Origin: Caryophanales bacterium UBA1427 | GTDB lineage: Bacteria > Bacillota_I > Bacilli_A > ML615J-28 > CAG-313 | Direction of reading: 5' to 3' | DNA length: 27,500 nucleotides | Assembly: GCA_002329485.1 (NCBI GenBank) | Contig: DCTZ01000002.1 | Span: 24,900 to 52,399 of the forward strand | Shown: positions 15,456 to 23,023 of the stretch, piece after piece | Layout of the letters: each line of letters opens with the position of its first letter | How positions within the stretch are numbered: position 1 is the first letter of the stretch | Translations under genes and position numbers: made by a program | The notes under the pieces: generated by a model | Seen by the model: only the letters and a program-made list of their open reading frames with translations | What the model was told of the DNA's origin: nothing | The model's database searches: none

Positions 15456-17897
15456 ATGAAAAAACTGGTTAATTTGGTCGCGTTTTGTTCGCTGGTGTTT
15501 TTATTTGGCACTTTGGCTGCCTGTCAACAAATCAGTCAGTTCTATACGGTGAATTTTTATGATGCCGAGAATAATTTAATCGATACCCAAAGAGTAAAAA
15601 AAGGCAATAGTGCCGTAGCACCCGATGATCCCGTCAAAGAAGGGTACAGATTTATCGGCTGGAGCGAAGACTTCGGTTCGGTTACCAAGGACATGGAACT
15701 TTATCCCCTGTTTGAGGAAAACAAAGAATATTTCGATGTTTTCTTTTATGACGATATAGGGACAGTCATCAGGCGCGAAATCGTTTTGAAAGGAAACGGC
15801 GCCACCGCACCGACCCCTCCTGAAAAACGGGGGTATAAGTTTGTCGGTTGGGATACGGACTTTTCCCATGTGACTCAAAACTTGTATGTCAGACCGCTTT
15901 ATGAAAGAGATTCCATCGATATCAAATTGGGTGATTACGTGAAATATGTGGATAGCATCACTACTGACAGTATGACGGACGCCGGTGCCTTGATTGATTT
16001 CCTCGATTTGACGACTCCGCTTTATACATTCACCAATATTTTTATCGGCGGTTTCCGGAATGCTAACCAAATGCATTATTACGATGCCCAAAGTTATCGG
16101 GATCGCAATGCTTTCGGCTACGAAGTGGGAGTTTCTGCGAACGGTATCGTGGTTTCGGCCGGAACGCTGGTCGATTTGCCGGAAGGGGGATTCATTTTGT
16201 CCGGTCACACTTCGACCGCTAGCCTCCTTCAGATCAAAGTGCAAATCGGGGACTATATCGTCTTTGACCGAAACAATCTGACGGTAAAAGGCTACCGGGA
16301 TTCCGTTTTATCGAAAATGATTGGGTTAAACGTGAAAATTACGGAAACAATTGCCAAGGTCAGAAACGCTTATTATCAAGAATACCGGGCCCTCAATTAC
16401 GAAAAGATTTTGGAAAAAATCAATTCGGCAATCGGTACCTATAACGATTTGGTCGCCAATCCCGATCAGTTCAAAGCAACCATCGTCAAAGAAGTCGAAG
16501 ACACATTGCTTTTGGTCGACTTTTTGTTGGTAGAACCGAATCCGATTGAAACCAAAGCATTTTGGCATTATCCGCTCCGTTCGGGTGATTACGAGGAAAA
16601 GAATCTTGCGGAAGTGGAAATGCTTCTTGACGATGTTAAAGCGATGGGCTTTAACAAGATTTATCTCAATGTCACCTTCGGCGGTTACGCGATTTATCCG
16701 TCCGAATATCTTCCGCAACGCATTTCCTCCGGAAAAGAATATACCGGTTATAACGATTATCTTGAATGTTTTATTGCGGAAGCTCATAAACGTGGCATCC
16801 AAGTTTCGGCTTGGACCAATACGTTAATCTGCGGGGACGGTTCGCTTCCGGCAGTTTATCGGGAACGCGGTTGGTTTTTGACCGGTTATAATGGGGAAGA
16901 CAATTTCAATGGCATGTACTTTTTGGATATTTCGCGAAACGATGTACAGGAATTTTTGCTGAATGTCTTTACCGAACTGGTTGCGAATTATGATTTGGAC
17001 GGAGTCGAATTTGACTTTATCCGTTTCCCGGGCGGCAATCTTTACACCTTTTCAGGAGTGATTGCAAATCCTGGGTCTATAACCGACGGCGGTTACACCG
17101 AAAGTTTCCTCAATCTCTTTAAAACGACAACCGGCTTTACCGGCGATGTCAAACAGGAACTTATTAAGTCGCAAACGTTTAGAAACCAATGGTTGCAATT
17201 CAAACAGGAATTGTTGAACCGTTTGGTGGAAAACCTGGTTTATGCAATGCGTCGGGTTAAACCGAATATTTCGCTTTCCGGAGCGATTATGCCGAGCATT
17301 ACTTCCGCAATCAACGCTTATCAACAAAACTGGGATTTATGGCTTGACAACGGTTGGCTGGATACCCTTGAACCGATGATATATAACGGCGACACGGCTT
17401 CCGTGATGGCGACTTTGACTTCGTTTTATCAGAAGGTTAACGGTCGGGCCAAAATCGTGGTCGGTTTGTTCCCGGAAAACAACGGCGGTTCCGCTGGTAC
17501 GAATGCGGAACAAATCTACAGGGTCATTTCGGAATTTCCGGTCGGTTGGTGCAAATTCTCGGCCAAAACGATTTTTTCCAATCAAGCCCTGATGGATGGG
17601 TTTGCGGTATTGAAGCGAGATTTCACCGTTTCGATGACGGCTTCCAAACAAGAAAAACTGTTTGCCTATATCGTGCAGCTAAGAGAAAACGTCAAAGCCT
17701 TTTATCAATATGTTGACGAAAGCACGGACTATTCGGAAATGATAGCTTATTTGGACGATTTTACCGAAGTGACCGAAGAGACCTACATCAACGGGGTGTT
17801 AGATCAAATCCTGGTTTATATTGACCGAATCAATCATTTGGATATCAAAGAAAAATTATACGATAAACACCAAATCATCTTGGCATTAATGAAGTAG
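15456..17897 (+). CDS. Surface lipoprotein with two B-repeats and a GHL10 (DUF187) glycosidase-like domain
   Basis: An 813-residue predicted lipoprotein. The signal peptide ends in the lipobox LAAC (lipidated Cys23). Two InlB/Listeria-type B-repeats follow, about 29-87 (GYRFIGW) and 93-150 (GYKFVGW). Residues 155-280 contain IVVSAGTLVDLPEGGFILSG, a segment resembling the small beta domain beside GHL10 domains in YngK-like proteins. Residues 365-730 are the GHL10/DUF187 TIM-barrel-like domain: ETKAFWHYPLR, MGFNKIYLNV, AHKRGIQVSAWTN, DLDGVEFDFIRFPG (513-526) and LEPMIYNG. It probably acts on cell-surface or environmental glycans, but no substrate can be named. The ATG at 15456 is set by the signal peptide; GAAGGAG (15437-15443) is rather far, about 12 bases. 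A promoter and a terminator flank it, so it is monocistronic. Confidence 0.88.
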   Translation: MKKLVNLVAFCSLVFLFGTLAACQQISQFYTVNFYDAENNLIDTQRVKKGNSAVAPDDPVKEGYRFIGWSEDFGSVTKDMELYPLFEENKEYFDVFFYDDIGTVIRREIVLKGNGATAPTPPEKRGYKFVGWDTDFSHVTQNLYVRPLYERDSIDIKLGDYVKYVDSITTDSMTDAGALIDFLDLTTPLYTFTNIFIGGFRNANQMHYYDAQSYRDRNAFGYEVGVSANGIVVSAGTLVDLPEGGFILSGHTSTASLLQIKVQIGDYIVFDRNNLTVKGYRDSVLSKMIGLNVKITETIAKVRNAYYQEYRALNYEKILEKINSAIGTYNDLVANPDQFKATIVKEVEDTLLLVDFLLVEPNPIETKAFWHYPLRSGDYEEKNLAEVEMLLDDVKAMGFNKIYLNVTFGGYAIYPSEYLPQRISSGKEYTGYNDYLECFIAEAHKRGIQVSAWTNTLICGDGSLPAVYRERGWFLTGYNGEDNFNGMYFLDISRNDVQEFLLNVFTELVANYDLDGVEFDFIRFPGGNLYTFSGVIANPGSITDGGYTESFLNLFKTTTGFTGDVKQELIKSQTFRNQWLQFKQELLNRLVENLVYAMRRVKPNISLSGAIMPSITSAINAYQQNWDLWLDNGWLDTLEPMIYNGDTASVMATLTSFYQKVNGRAKIVVGLFPENNGGSAGTNAEQIYRVISEFPVGWCKFSAKTIFSNQALMDGFAVLKRDFTVSMTASKQEKLFAYIVQLRENVKAFYQYVDESTDYSEMIAYLDDFTEVTEETYINGVLDQILVYIDRINHLDIKEKLYDKHQIILALMK

Positions 17898-17918
17898 TTA
17901 TTGCTTTTGGTAACGAAC

Positions 17919-17950
17919 AGGAGGCCGTTAAACTTACGACCTCCTTTTTT
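17919..17950 (+). terminator. Intrinsic terminator after the GHL10 lipoprotein gene
   Basis: AGGAGG and CGT (17919-17928) pair with ACG and CCTCCT (17936-17945) with one mismatch, 7-base loop, then five more T. Confidence 0.9.
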
Positions 17951-18034
17951 GCGGAAAAAAACGGAGGAGGAATTATTTCCTTGACAAGTCCGTATAATGA
18001 ACCGAAAAGGAAGAAAATTCGATAAAAAATATTA

Positions 18035-18049
18035 TTGAAAGCGTTTTCT
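18035..18049 (+). promoter_or_regulatory. CcpA cre-like site over the -35 of the VOR operon
   Basis: TTGAAAGCGTTTTCT matches 14 of 15 positions of WTGNAARCGNWWWCA (only the last base differs). It covers the -35 position (18044-18049) of the promoter at 18064-18072, so bound CcpA would repress the operon when good sugars are present. Confidence 0.7.
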
Positions 18050-18063
18050 AATTTTTTGTTTTA

Positions 18064-18072
18064 TGGTATAAT
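18064..18072 (+). promoter_or_regulatory. Extended -10 promoter of the leucine dehydrogenase 2 / VOR operon
   Basis: TGG then TATAAT (18067-18072) in TTTATGGTATAATGCTA. A leader of about 28 bases carries AAGGAGG. Confidence 0.8.
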
Positions 18073-18106
18073 GCTACTGAAAAAATAAATATTAAGGAGG
18101 AATAAT

Positions 18107-19171
18107 TTGAACAAGTTCGATTATATGGCCAAATATGGCTATGAACAACTCATCTACTTTTACGACAAAGAAACAGGCTTAAAGGGTGTTACCTGCATTC
18201 ACGACACCACCCTTGGTCCGGCCCTCGGCGGAACGAGATTATGGAATTACGCCACCGAAGATGAAGCGGTCGAAGACGTTTTGCGACTTGCCCGCGGGAT
18301 GACTTACAAGAATGCGGTTGCGGGACTTAACATCGGGGGCGGAAAAACCGTTTTAATCGGGGATGCCGATAAAGTAAAGTCGGAAGCTTACTGGCGGGCT
18401 TTCGGACGCTACGTTCAATCGCTCAACGGCCGTTACATTACCGCCGAAGACGTCAACACAAGCCCCGACGATATGGAATATGTGGCCATGGAAACCAATT
18501 ATATCGTAGGTTTGCCAAAAACTTCCGGCGATCCGTCACCGTTTACCGCTTTGGGCGTTTATTGGGCAATGCGTGCTTCCTGTTTGGAAAAGTTCGGCTC
18601 CAACGATTTGAAAGGTAAAACTGTTCTTGTTCAGGGAGTTGGTCATGTTGGCTATAATCTCGTAAAATTGTTGGTCGAAGACGGCGCCAAAGTTTATGTC
18701 TCCGACATCAAAAAAGAAAAACTGGACAAAGTTACCCAAGATTTCCCAGCAGTTACAATTGTTCCGACTTCGGATATATTCAAAATCGAATACGATATTT
18801 TCGCTCCGTGCGCCATGGGTGCAATCGTCAACGACGATACGATTCCGCAATTCAAATGCAAGATTATCTGCGGAGCCGCCAACAACGTTTTAAAAGAAGA
18901 ACGGCACGGGGTCGAACTCGAAAAACGCGGCATCTTGTATGCACCGGATTATGTGGTGAATGCGGGCGGGGTTATCAATGTTTACCAAGAAATCCTAGGC
19001 TATGATGCGAACGAAGCTAAACGAAAAGTTGAAAAAATCTACGGCAAAGTTTTGGAAGTCTTCAAAATCGCCAAAGAAAACAATATTACCCCTGCCAAAG
19101 CAGCGGATCGGCTTGCGGAAGAAAGAATCCGCGTGATTCGCAACATCCGGGGCAATTACATCAAACGCTGA
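18107..19171 (+). CDS. Leucine dehydrogenase-type amino acid dehydrogenase (copy 2), TTG start
   Basis: A 354-residue NAD-linked Glu/Leu/Phe/Val dehydrogenase and first gene of the oxidoreductase operon. Motifs: GPALGGTRLWNY, GMTYK (Lys68), IGGGK with catalytic Lys80, VQGVGHVGYNL, APCAMGAIVND, GAANNVL and APDYVVNAGGVINV. It makes the branched 2-oxo acids that the downstream enzyme would use. The start is TTG at 18107: AAGGAGG lies 6 bases before it, and the paralogue at 9035 begins with a matching M-x-x-FDYM. This copy looks closer to canonical leucine dehydrogenase than copy 1. Its TGA overlaps the next ATG by one base (TGATG), so translation is coupled. Confidence 0.92.
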   Translation: MNKFDYMAKYGYEQLIYFYDKETGLKGVTCIHDTTLGPALGGTRLWNYATEDEAVEDVLRLARGMTYKNAVAGLNIGGGKTVLIGDADKVKSEAYWRAFGRYVQSLNGRYITAEDVNTSPDDMEYVAMETNYIVGLPKTSGDPSPFTALGVYWAMRASCLEKFGSNDLKGKTVLVQGVGHVGYNLVKLLVEDGAKVYVSDIKKEKLDKVTQDFPAVTIVPTSDIFKIEYDIFAPCAMGAIVNDDTIPQFKCKIICGAANNVLKEERHGVELEKRGILYAPDYVVNAGGVINVYQEILGYDANEAKRKVEKIYGKVLEVFKIAKENNITPAKAADRLAEERIRVIRNIRGNYIKR

Positions 19172-19836
19172 TGCAAGCCCCTTTGATTATCATTATTGGT
19201 CACTACGGCAGCGGCAAATCCGAATTTTCGGTTAACCTTGCCCTCCAAAAAGCACGTGACCATAATGTTTGCTTGGCGGATTTGGATATCGTAAATCCGT
19301 ATTTTCGTTCCCGCGAAGCAAGAGAAATTTTAAATAATCACAATATCGAAGTAATATCCGATACCTATTCTTCAACCAAAGGACTTGATATGCCATATCT
19401 ATCCCCGGCTGTTCAGGGGCGAATCGCCAAACGCGATAAGTTTTTGATTATGGACTGTGGGGGAGACCCGAACGGCATCAAAGTCTTAAGACAATTCAGC
19501 GATTTGATTAGCGATGCACCCTATGAGATGTGGATGATTGTCAATGTCTTTCGTCCCGAAACCCATAATCCTTCCGACATCCTGGCAATGTATCGGGCTT
19601 TGCAAGCTTCATCCGGGCTGAAGATTACAGGGTTTATCAACAACAGCAATCTCTTGCGTCAGACAAGCGTGGCCGATATGTTGCAGGCAAATCAAATCAT
19701 GCAGGAAGTGGTTGAAGAAACAAACGTAAAAGTCGTTTACACCTCGGGAATTCCCGAATTACTGAACAAGTTGCCAAATGATATTTTGGGAGAAAAATTC
19801 CCGCTGCAAATCATTTTGCGTGAAAAATGGTTATAA
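19171..19836 (+). CDS. MinD/CobQ-like P-loop ATPase within the oxidoreductase operon
   Basis: A 221-residue nucleotide-binding protein. Walker A is GHYGSGKS (10-17); LADLDIVNPYFRSRE resembles the DxDxxNP switch of SIMIBI (MinD/CobB) ATPases; FLIMDCGGDPNG is the Walker B region. No membrane segment or cysteine cluster motif is seen. COG1149-type proteins of this class carry an inserted ferredoxin domain; here a separate two-cluster ferredoxin follows 10 bases later. The ATG overlaps the stop of leucine dehydrogenase 2, so its expression is tied to the pathway. A role in cluster loading, assembly or activation of the oxidoreductase is a reasonable guess but not shown. It is not a known subunit of purified oxidoreductases. 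Confidence 0.8.
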   Translation: MQAPLIIIIGHYGSGKSEFSVNLALQKARDHNVCLADLDIVNPYFRSREAREILNNHNIEVISDTYSSTKGLDMPYLSPAVQGRIAKRDKFLIMDCGGDPNGIKVLRQFSDLISDAPYEMWMIVNVFRPETHNPSDILAMYRALQASSGLKITGFINNSNLLRQTSVADMLQANQIMQEVVEETNVKVVYTSGIPELLNKLPNDILGEKFPLQIILREKWL

Positions 19837-19846
19837 GGAGATAAAA

Positions 19847-20065
19847 ATGCCAAAAGGAAGAATTGAAGTTGCGACGGACCGTTGCAAAGGGTGCGGACTT
19901 TGTATAGAAGCCTGCCCCCTCAAATTACTGGAATTAGATAAAAACACCCTTAACATGAAGGGTTATCAACCAATGCGAATCCATACACCGGACAAATGTA
20001 TCGGATGCGCCAATTGCGCTGTAATGTGTCCCGATGTGGTCATTACGGTCTATCGTTTGGATTAA
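19847..20065 (+). CDS. 2x[4Fe-4S] ferredoxin-type (delta) subunit of 2-oxoacid:ferredoxin oxidoreductase
   Basis: A 72-residue ferredoxin with two CxxCxxCxxxCP motifs: Cys13, 16, 19, 23 (CKGCGLCIEACP) and a second set in CIGCANCAVMCP near residues 50-60. It should carry electrons from the thiamine enzyme to free ferredoxin. The order ferredoxin, alpha, beta, gamma is the standard layout of four-subunit VOR/KOR enzymes. The frame is open 23 codons upstream inside the ATPase gene; the ATG at 19847 is right because AAGGAG (19835-19840) lies before it and delta subunits begin here. Confidence 0.93.
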   Translation: MPKGRIEVATDRCKGCGLCIEACPLKLLELDKNTLNMKGYQPMRIHTPDKCIGCANCAVMCPDVVITVYRLD

Positions 20066-20077
20066 GGGGTGATTGAT

Positions 20078-21148
20078 ATGGCAAAATTAATGATGAAAGG
20101 AAACGAAGCAATGGCGCTCGCTGCTTTGAAAGGCGGCTGCAAAGCATTCTTCGGTTATCCGATTACCCCGCAAAGCGAACTTCCGGAATATTTGTCGCGT
20201 CATATGAAAGATTACGGCGGGGTCTTTTTGCAAGCCGAATCAGAAGTCGCCGCTATCAACATGGTTTACGGCGCCGCAAGCGCCGGTATCCGGGCGATGA
20301 CTTCCTCGTCGAGTCCGGGGGTAGCACTGAAACAGGAAGGCATCAGTTACATGGCCGGGGCCGAACTTCCGGGTGTGATTATCAATGTCATGCGCGGGGG
20401 ACCTGGTTTGGGCGGTATTCAGCCGTCGCAAGCCGATTATAAACAGGTAACCCGGGGCGGGGGCAACGGCGATTATTACTGTTTGGCCTTTGCGCCCGAA
20501 ACGCTTCAGGAAACCGTGGATATCATCAAAGAAGCGTTTGCCCTGGCTGACCTTTACCGAAATCCGGTGATGATTGCGGTTGACGGTCTGATCGGTCAAA
20601 TGATGGAACCGGTCGATGTTGACCGTCCGATTCCGGATTATGATTTGCCGGAAAAAAACTGGGCCGCAAACGGCACCATGGGCAAAAGGGAACGCAATAT
20701 CGTCAATTCCCTGTATTTAAAACCGGTGGAATTGGAAGAACACAGTCTTCGTCTATTTAAAAAATACCAAACGATGAAAGAAAAAGAACAGCGGTATGAA
20801 ATTGTCAACGGGGAAGATGCGGAAATAATGATTGTAGCCTACGGCACGATGGCTAGGATTTGCCGAAGCGCCATCGAAACCTTGAGAGAACAGGGCGTAA
20901 AAGTCGGCCTGCTTCGTCCGATTTCGATTTGGCCTTATCCGGAAAAAGCTTTCGACGAATTGAGTCCGACGGTTAAGGGATTGCTTACGTGCGAATTGTC
21001 GACCGGACAGATGATTGACGATGTCAAAATCGCCAATCGGGGCCGTTTGCCAATCGGTTTCTTCGGCCGAACCGGGGGAATGCTTCCGGAAACCGAAGAA
21101 ATCGTAGCCGCGGTTTTAGATATGCTAAAGGAGCTTCGCCATGAGTAA
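20078..21148 (+). CDS. vorB: 2-oxoacid:ferredoxin oxidoreductase alpha subunit (VorB-like)
   Basis: A 356-residue alpha subunit with the GNEAMALAALKGGCKAFFGYPITPQSE start, the SSSSPGVALKQEGISYMAGAELP region and VMRGGPGLGGIQPSQADY typical of 3-methyl-2-oxobutanoate:ferredoxin oxidoreductase VorB and the related 2-oxoglutarate enzyme KorA. The C-terminal third has MIVAYGTMARI and the LLRPISIWPYPEKAF strand. Substrate choice between branched 2-oxo acids and 2-oxoglutarate cannot be settled by eye; the leading leucine dehydrogenase gene favours branched acids. GTG at 20069 is in frame, but the ATG at 20078 is better spaced from AAGGGG (20064-20069). Its 3' end overlaps the beta gene by 8 bases. 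Confidence 0.92.
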   Translation: MAKLMMKGNEAMALAALKGGCKAFFGYPITPQSELPEYLSRHMKDYGGVFLQAESEVAAINMVYGAASAGIRAMTSSSSPGVALKQEGISYMAGAELPGVIINVMRGGPGLGGIQPSQADYKQVTRGGGNGDYYCLAFAPETLQETVDIIKEAFALADLYRNPVMIAVDGLIGQMMEPVDVDRPIPDYDLPEKNWAANGTMGKRERNIVNSLYLKPVELEEHSLRLFKKYQTMKEKEQRYEIVNGEDAEIMIVAYGTMARICRSAIETLREQGVKVGLLRPISIWPYPEKAFDELSPTVKGLLTCELSTGQMIDDVKIANRGRLPIGFFGRTGGMLPETEEIVAAVLDMLKELRHE

Positions 21149-21896
21149 AGTCGTATTTCAGAAAACCAAAGCTTTAACCGATAAAGAATTTTCGTTCTGC
21201 GCGGGCTGTGCCCACGGCATCATTCATCGGTTGGTAGCGGAAACCATCGAAGAACTGGGATTGCTCGACCAGGCAATCGGGATTTCGCCAGTGGGTTGCG
21301 CGGTTACCAATTACAACAATTTCAACTGCGATATGGTGCAAGCGGCGCACGGAAGAGCTCCGGCGGTTGCGACCGGCATCAAACGGGTTTTACCGGATCG
21401 CATTGTCTTCTCTTATCAGGGGGACGGCGACCTTGCCTCAATCGGAACGGCGGAAATCGTGCATGCGGCGCACAGGGGCGAAAACATTACGGTGATTTTT
21501 ATCAATAACGCCATTTACGGTATGACCGGTGGTCAGATGGCACCGACTACTTTGGTGGGTCAAAAGACTTCGACTTCGCCGTTTGGCAGAACCGTGGAAC
21601 ATTCCGGTATGCCGATTCGGATGTCGGAACTGCTTGCCACGATTCCGGGAAGCGCTTATATTGAAAGAGTTTCGGTTCACAATCCGCTCCACGTCCGGAA
21701 AGCAAAACAGGCAGTCAAGAAAGCCTTCCAGATGCAAATGGAAAAACGAGGCTTTGCCTTAATCGAATTTGTGTCAACATGCCCGGTTAACTGGGGAATG
21801 ACACCGAAAGATGCGTTAAAATGGGCGGAAGATAAAATGCTTTCTTATTATCCGCTCGGCGTTTTCAAAGATATTACGAAGGAGGCCCAGGAATGA
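21141..21896 (+). CDS. vorA: 2-oxoacid:ferredoxin oxidoreductase beta subunit, thiamine diphosphate-binding
   Basis: A 251-residue catalytic subunit. GDGDLASIGTAEIVHAAHRGENITVIFINN is split as GDGD...NN, the thiamine-diphosphate and Mg site, followed by YGMTGGQMAPTT. CAGCAHG near the N-terminus, with later cysteines in VGCAV and NFNCD, are candidate ligands of the 4Fe-4S cluster. It performs decarboxylation of the 2-oxo acid and transfer to CoA with the alpha subunit. Overlaps alpha by 8 bases and gamma by 4 (ATGA), so the three are translated in step. Symbol follows one of two naming schemes in use for Vor subunits. Confidence 0.92.
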   Translation: MSKVVFQKTKALTDKEFSFCAGCAHGIIHRLVAETIEELGLLDQAIGISPVGCAVTNYNNFNCDMVQAAHGRAPAVATGIKRVLPDRIVFSYQGDGDLASIGTAEIVHAAHRGENITVIFINNAIYGMTGGQMAPTTLVGQKTSTSPFGRTVEHSGMPIRMSELLATIPGSAYIERVSVHNPLHVRKAKQAVKKAFQMQMEKRGFALIEFVSTCPVNWGMTPKDALKWAEDKMLSYYPLGVFKDITKEAQE

Positions 21897-22441
21897 TTGA
21901 CGAAAAAATCATCTGTGCGGGTTTCGGCGGGCAGGGCGTTATGTTGCTTGGACAGCTGTTGGCGTATGCGGCAAACGAAAAAGGGCTGAATACCTTGTGG
22001 TACCCATCCTACGGTCCGGAAACACGGGGCGGCACTGCCAACTGTTCGGTTACTATTTCGGAAAAACCGGTCAATTCTCCGGTAATTTCCCAAGCCGATA
22101 CCATCATGGTTTTGAACAAACCTTCGCTCGATAAATTCGAAAGCAAAGTCAAACCGGGCGGTAGGTTGTTTGTCAACTCTTCCCTGATTGATTCGCAAGC
22201 TAACCGAACCGATGTTGAAACATTCTATATTCCGGCCAACGAAATTGCCGGCAAAATCGGCAATTTCCGAGTGGCAAATATGGTCATGCTCGGGGCATAC
22301 CTGGCCAAAACCAAGCTGTTTGACAATGAAACAATTGTTAAACTCTTAGCCAAAACCTTTGGCGAACAAAAAGCGCATCTGGTTGCGCTCAACCAGGAAG
22401 CGTTGACGGCGGGAAGGGACTATTTCCATAAGAATTATTGA
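21893..22441 (+). CDS. 2-oxoacid:ferredoxin oxidoreductase gamma subunit
   Basis: A 182-residue gamma subunit with ICAGFGGQGVMLLGQLLAYA at the start, SYGPETRGGTANCSVTIS (the GPxxRGG motif of the family) and the FRVANMVMLGAYL helix. Gamma helps hold CoA and completes the core enzyme. It starts with ATGA overlap onto the beta stop, downstream of AAGGAGG (21881-21887). Last gene of the operon; no clear terminator follows before the next gene about 100 bases later. Confidence 0.92.
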   Translation: MIDEKIICAGFGGQGVMLLGQLLAYAANEKGLNTLWYPSYGPETRGGTANCSVTISEKPVNSPVISQADTIMVLNKPSLDKFESKVKPGGRLFVNSSLIDSQANRTDVETFYIPANEIAGKIGNFRVANMVMLGAYLAKTKLFDNETIVKLLAKTFGEQKAHLVALNQEALTAGRDYFHKNY

Positions 22442-22544
22442 TTTAAATAGCATATTACCTTGGGGGTTGAAAGTTGTTTTGTTGAAAGGCACTGTTACTT
22501 AAGCAAAAAAATCAAGCTAAAATATTTGAAAGGAAAAAAGAATT

Positions 22545-22841
22545 ATGAAATATTGTCGTTATTGTGGCGGACAATTGGAAGATGTGGCCCAAGTATGCGT
22601 TCATTGCGGGGCTTATGTGGAAAACAGACAAAGCGCTTCTTCAACCTCAAGCGAAGCAAATAAACCGAATGCTGGTTATAACATTTTAGCGTTTTTCTTT
22701 CCTATTGTTGGATTGGTTCTTTGGGCTGTATGGAAAAGCAAATATCCGCTTCGTGCCAAGGAAATCGGAAAATGGGCTCTGATCGGTTTTATTGTGGCCT
22801 TAACTTTAAATTTTTTGAGATTCATGTCCGGCGGAATTTAG
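22545..22841 (+). CDS. Small zinc-ribbon membrane protein
   Basis: A 98-residue protein. The N-terminal zinc ribbon has CRYC (4-7) and CVHC (18-21). A Ser/Ala/Asn-rich linker (about 28-44) leads to two hydrophobic segments, about 45-63 and 76-92, with a basic WKSKYPLRAKEIGK loop between. Proteins of this layout are common in Bacillota and have no assigned function. AAAGGA (22530-22535) precedes the ATG. No promoter is clear, so it may be read through from the oxidoreductase operon. Confidence 0.72.
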   Translation: MKYCRYCGGQLEDVAQVCVHCGAYVENRQSASSTSSEANKPNAGYNILAFFFPIVGLVLWAVWKSKYPLRAKEIGKWALIGFIVALTLNFLRFMSGGI

Positions 22842-22941
22842 ACCAAAAGCGGATTTTGTCGGTTTGATTTATCGAGCAAATAATTGATTCTTTAAGTACA
22901 ATCCCAAACTAAGTCCAACAAAACCTTTTATTTGGACCAAG

Positions 22942-22971
22942 GCATAACGTTCTTTGGCGTTATGCTTTTTT
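22942..22971 (+). terminator. Intrinsic terminator after the zinc-ribbon gene
   Basis: GCATAACG (22942-22949) pairs with CGTTATGC (22958-22965), an 8-base loop, then six T. Outer GGACCAA/TTTGGTC can extend the fold. Confidence 0.88.
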
Positions 22972-22995
22972 ACTTTGGTCGGATTTTTTAAAGTA

Positions 22996-23004
22996 TGGTA
23001 TAAT
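22996..23004 (+). promoter_or_regulatory. Extended -10 promoter of thpR
   Basis: TGG then TATAAT (22999-23004) in AGTATGGTATAATGGTA. The predicted start near 23011 puts GGAGGA at the first bases of the message. Confidence 0.75.
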
Positions 23005-23023
23005 GGTAGAGGAGGATAAAAAT

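Noticed and set aside
17981..17998. TTGACA followed by TATAAT upstream of leucine dehydrogenase 2
   Set aside because: The two boxes are only 6 bases apart, far from the 16-18 needed, and neither has a partner at the right distance. The extended -10 at 18064 is the better promoter.
22460..22663. 67-codon plus-strand frame overlapping the small zinc-ribbon gene
   Set aside because: It overlaps the zinc-ribbon gene in another frame, has basic low-complexity sequence and no domain; the 22545 frame has a clear zinc ribbon and ribosome binding site.
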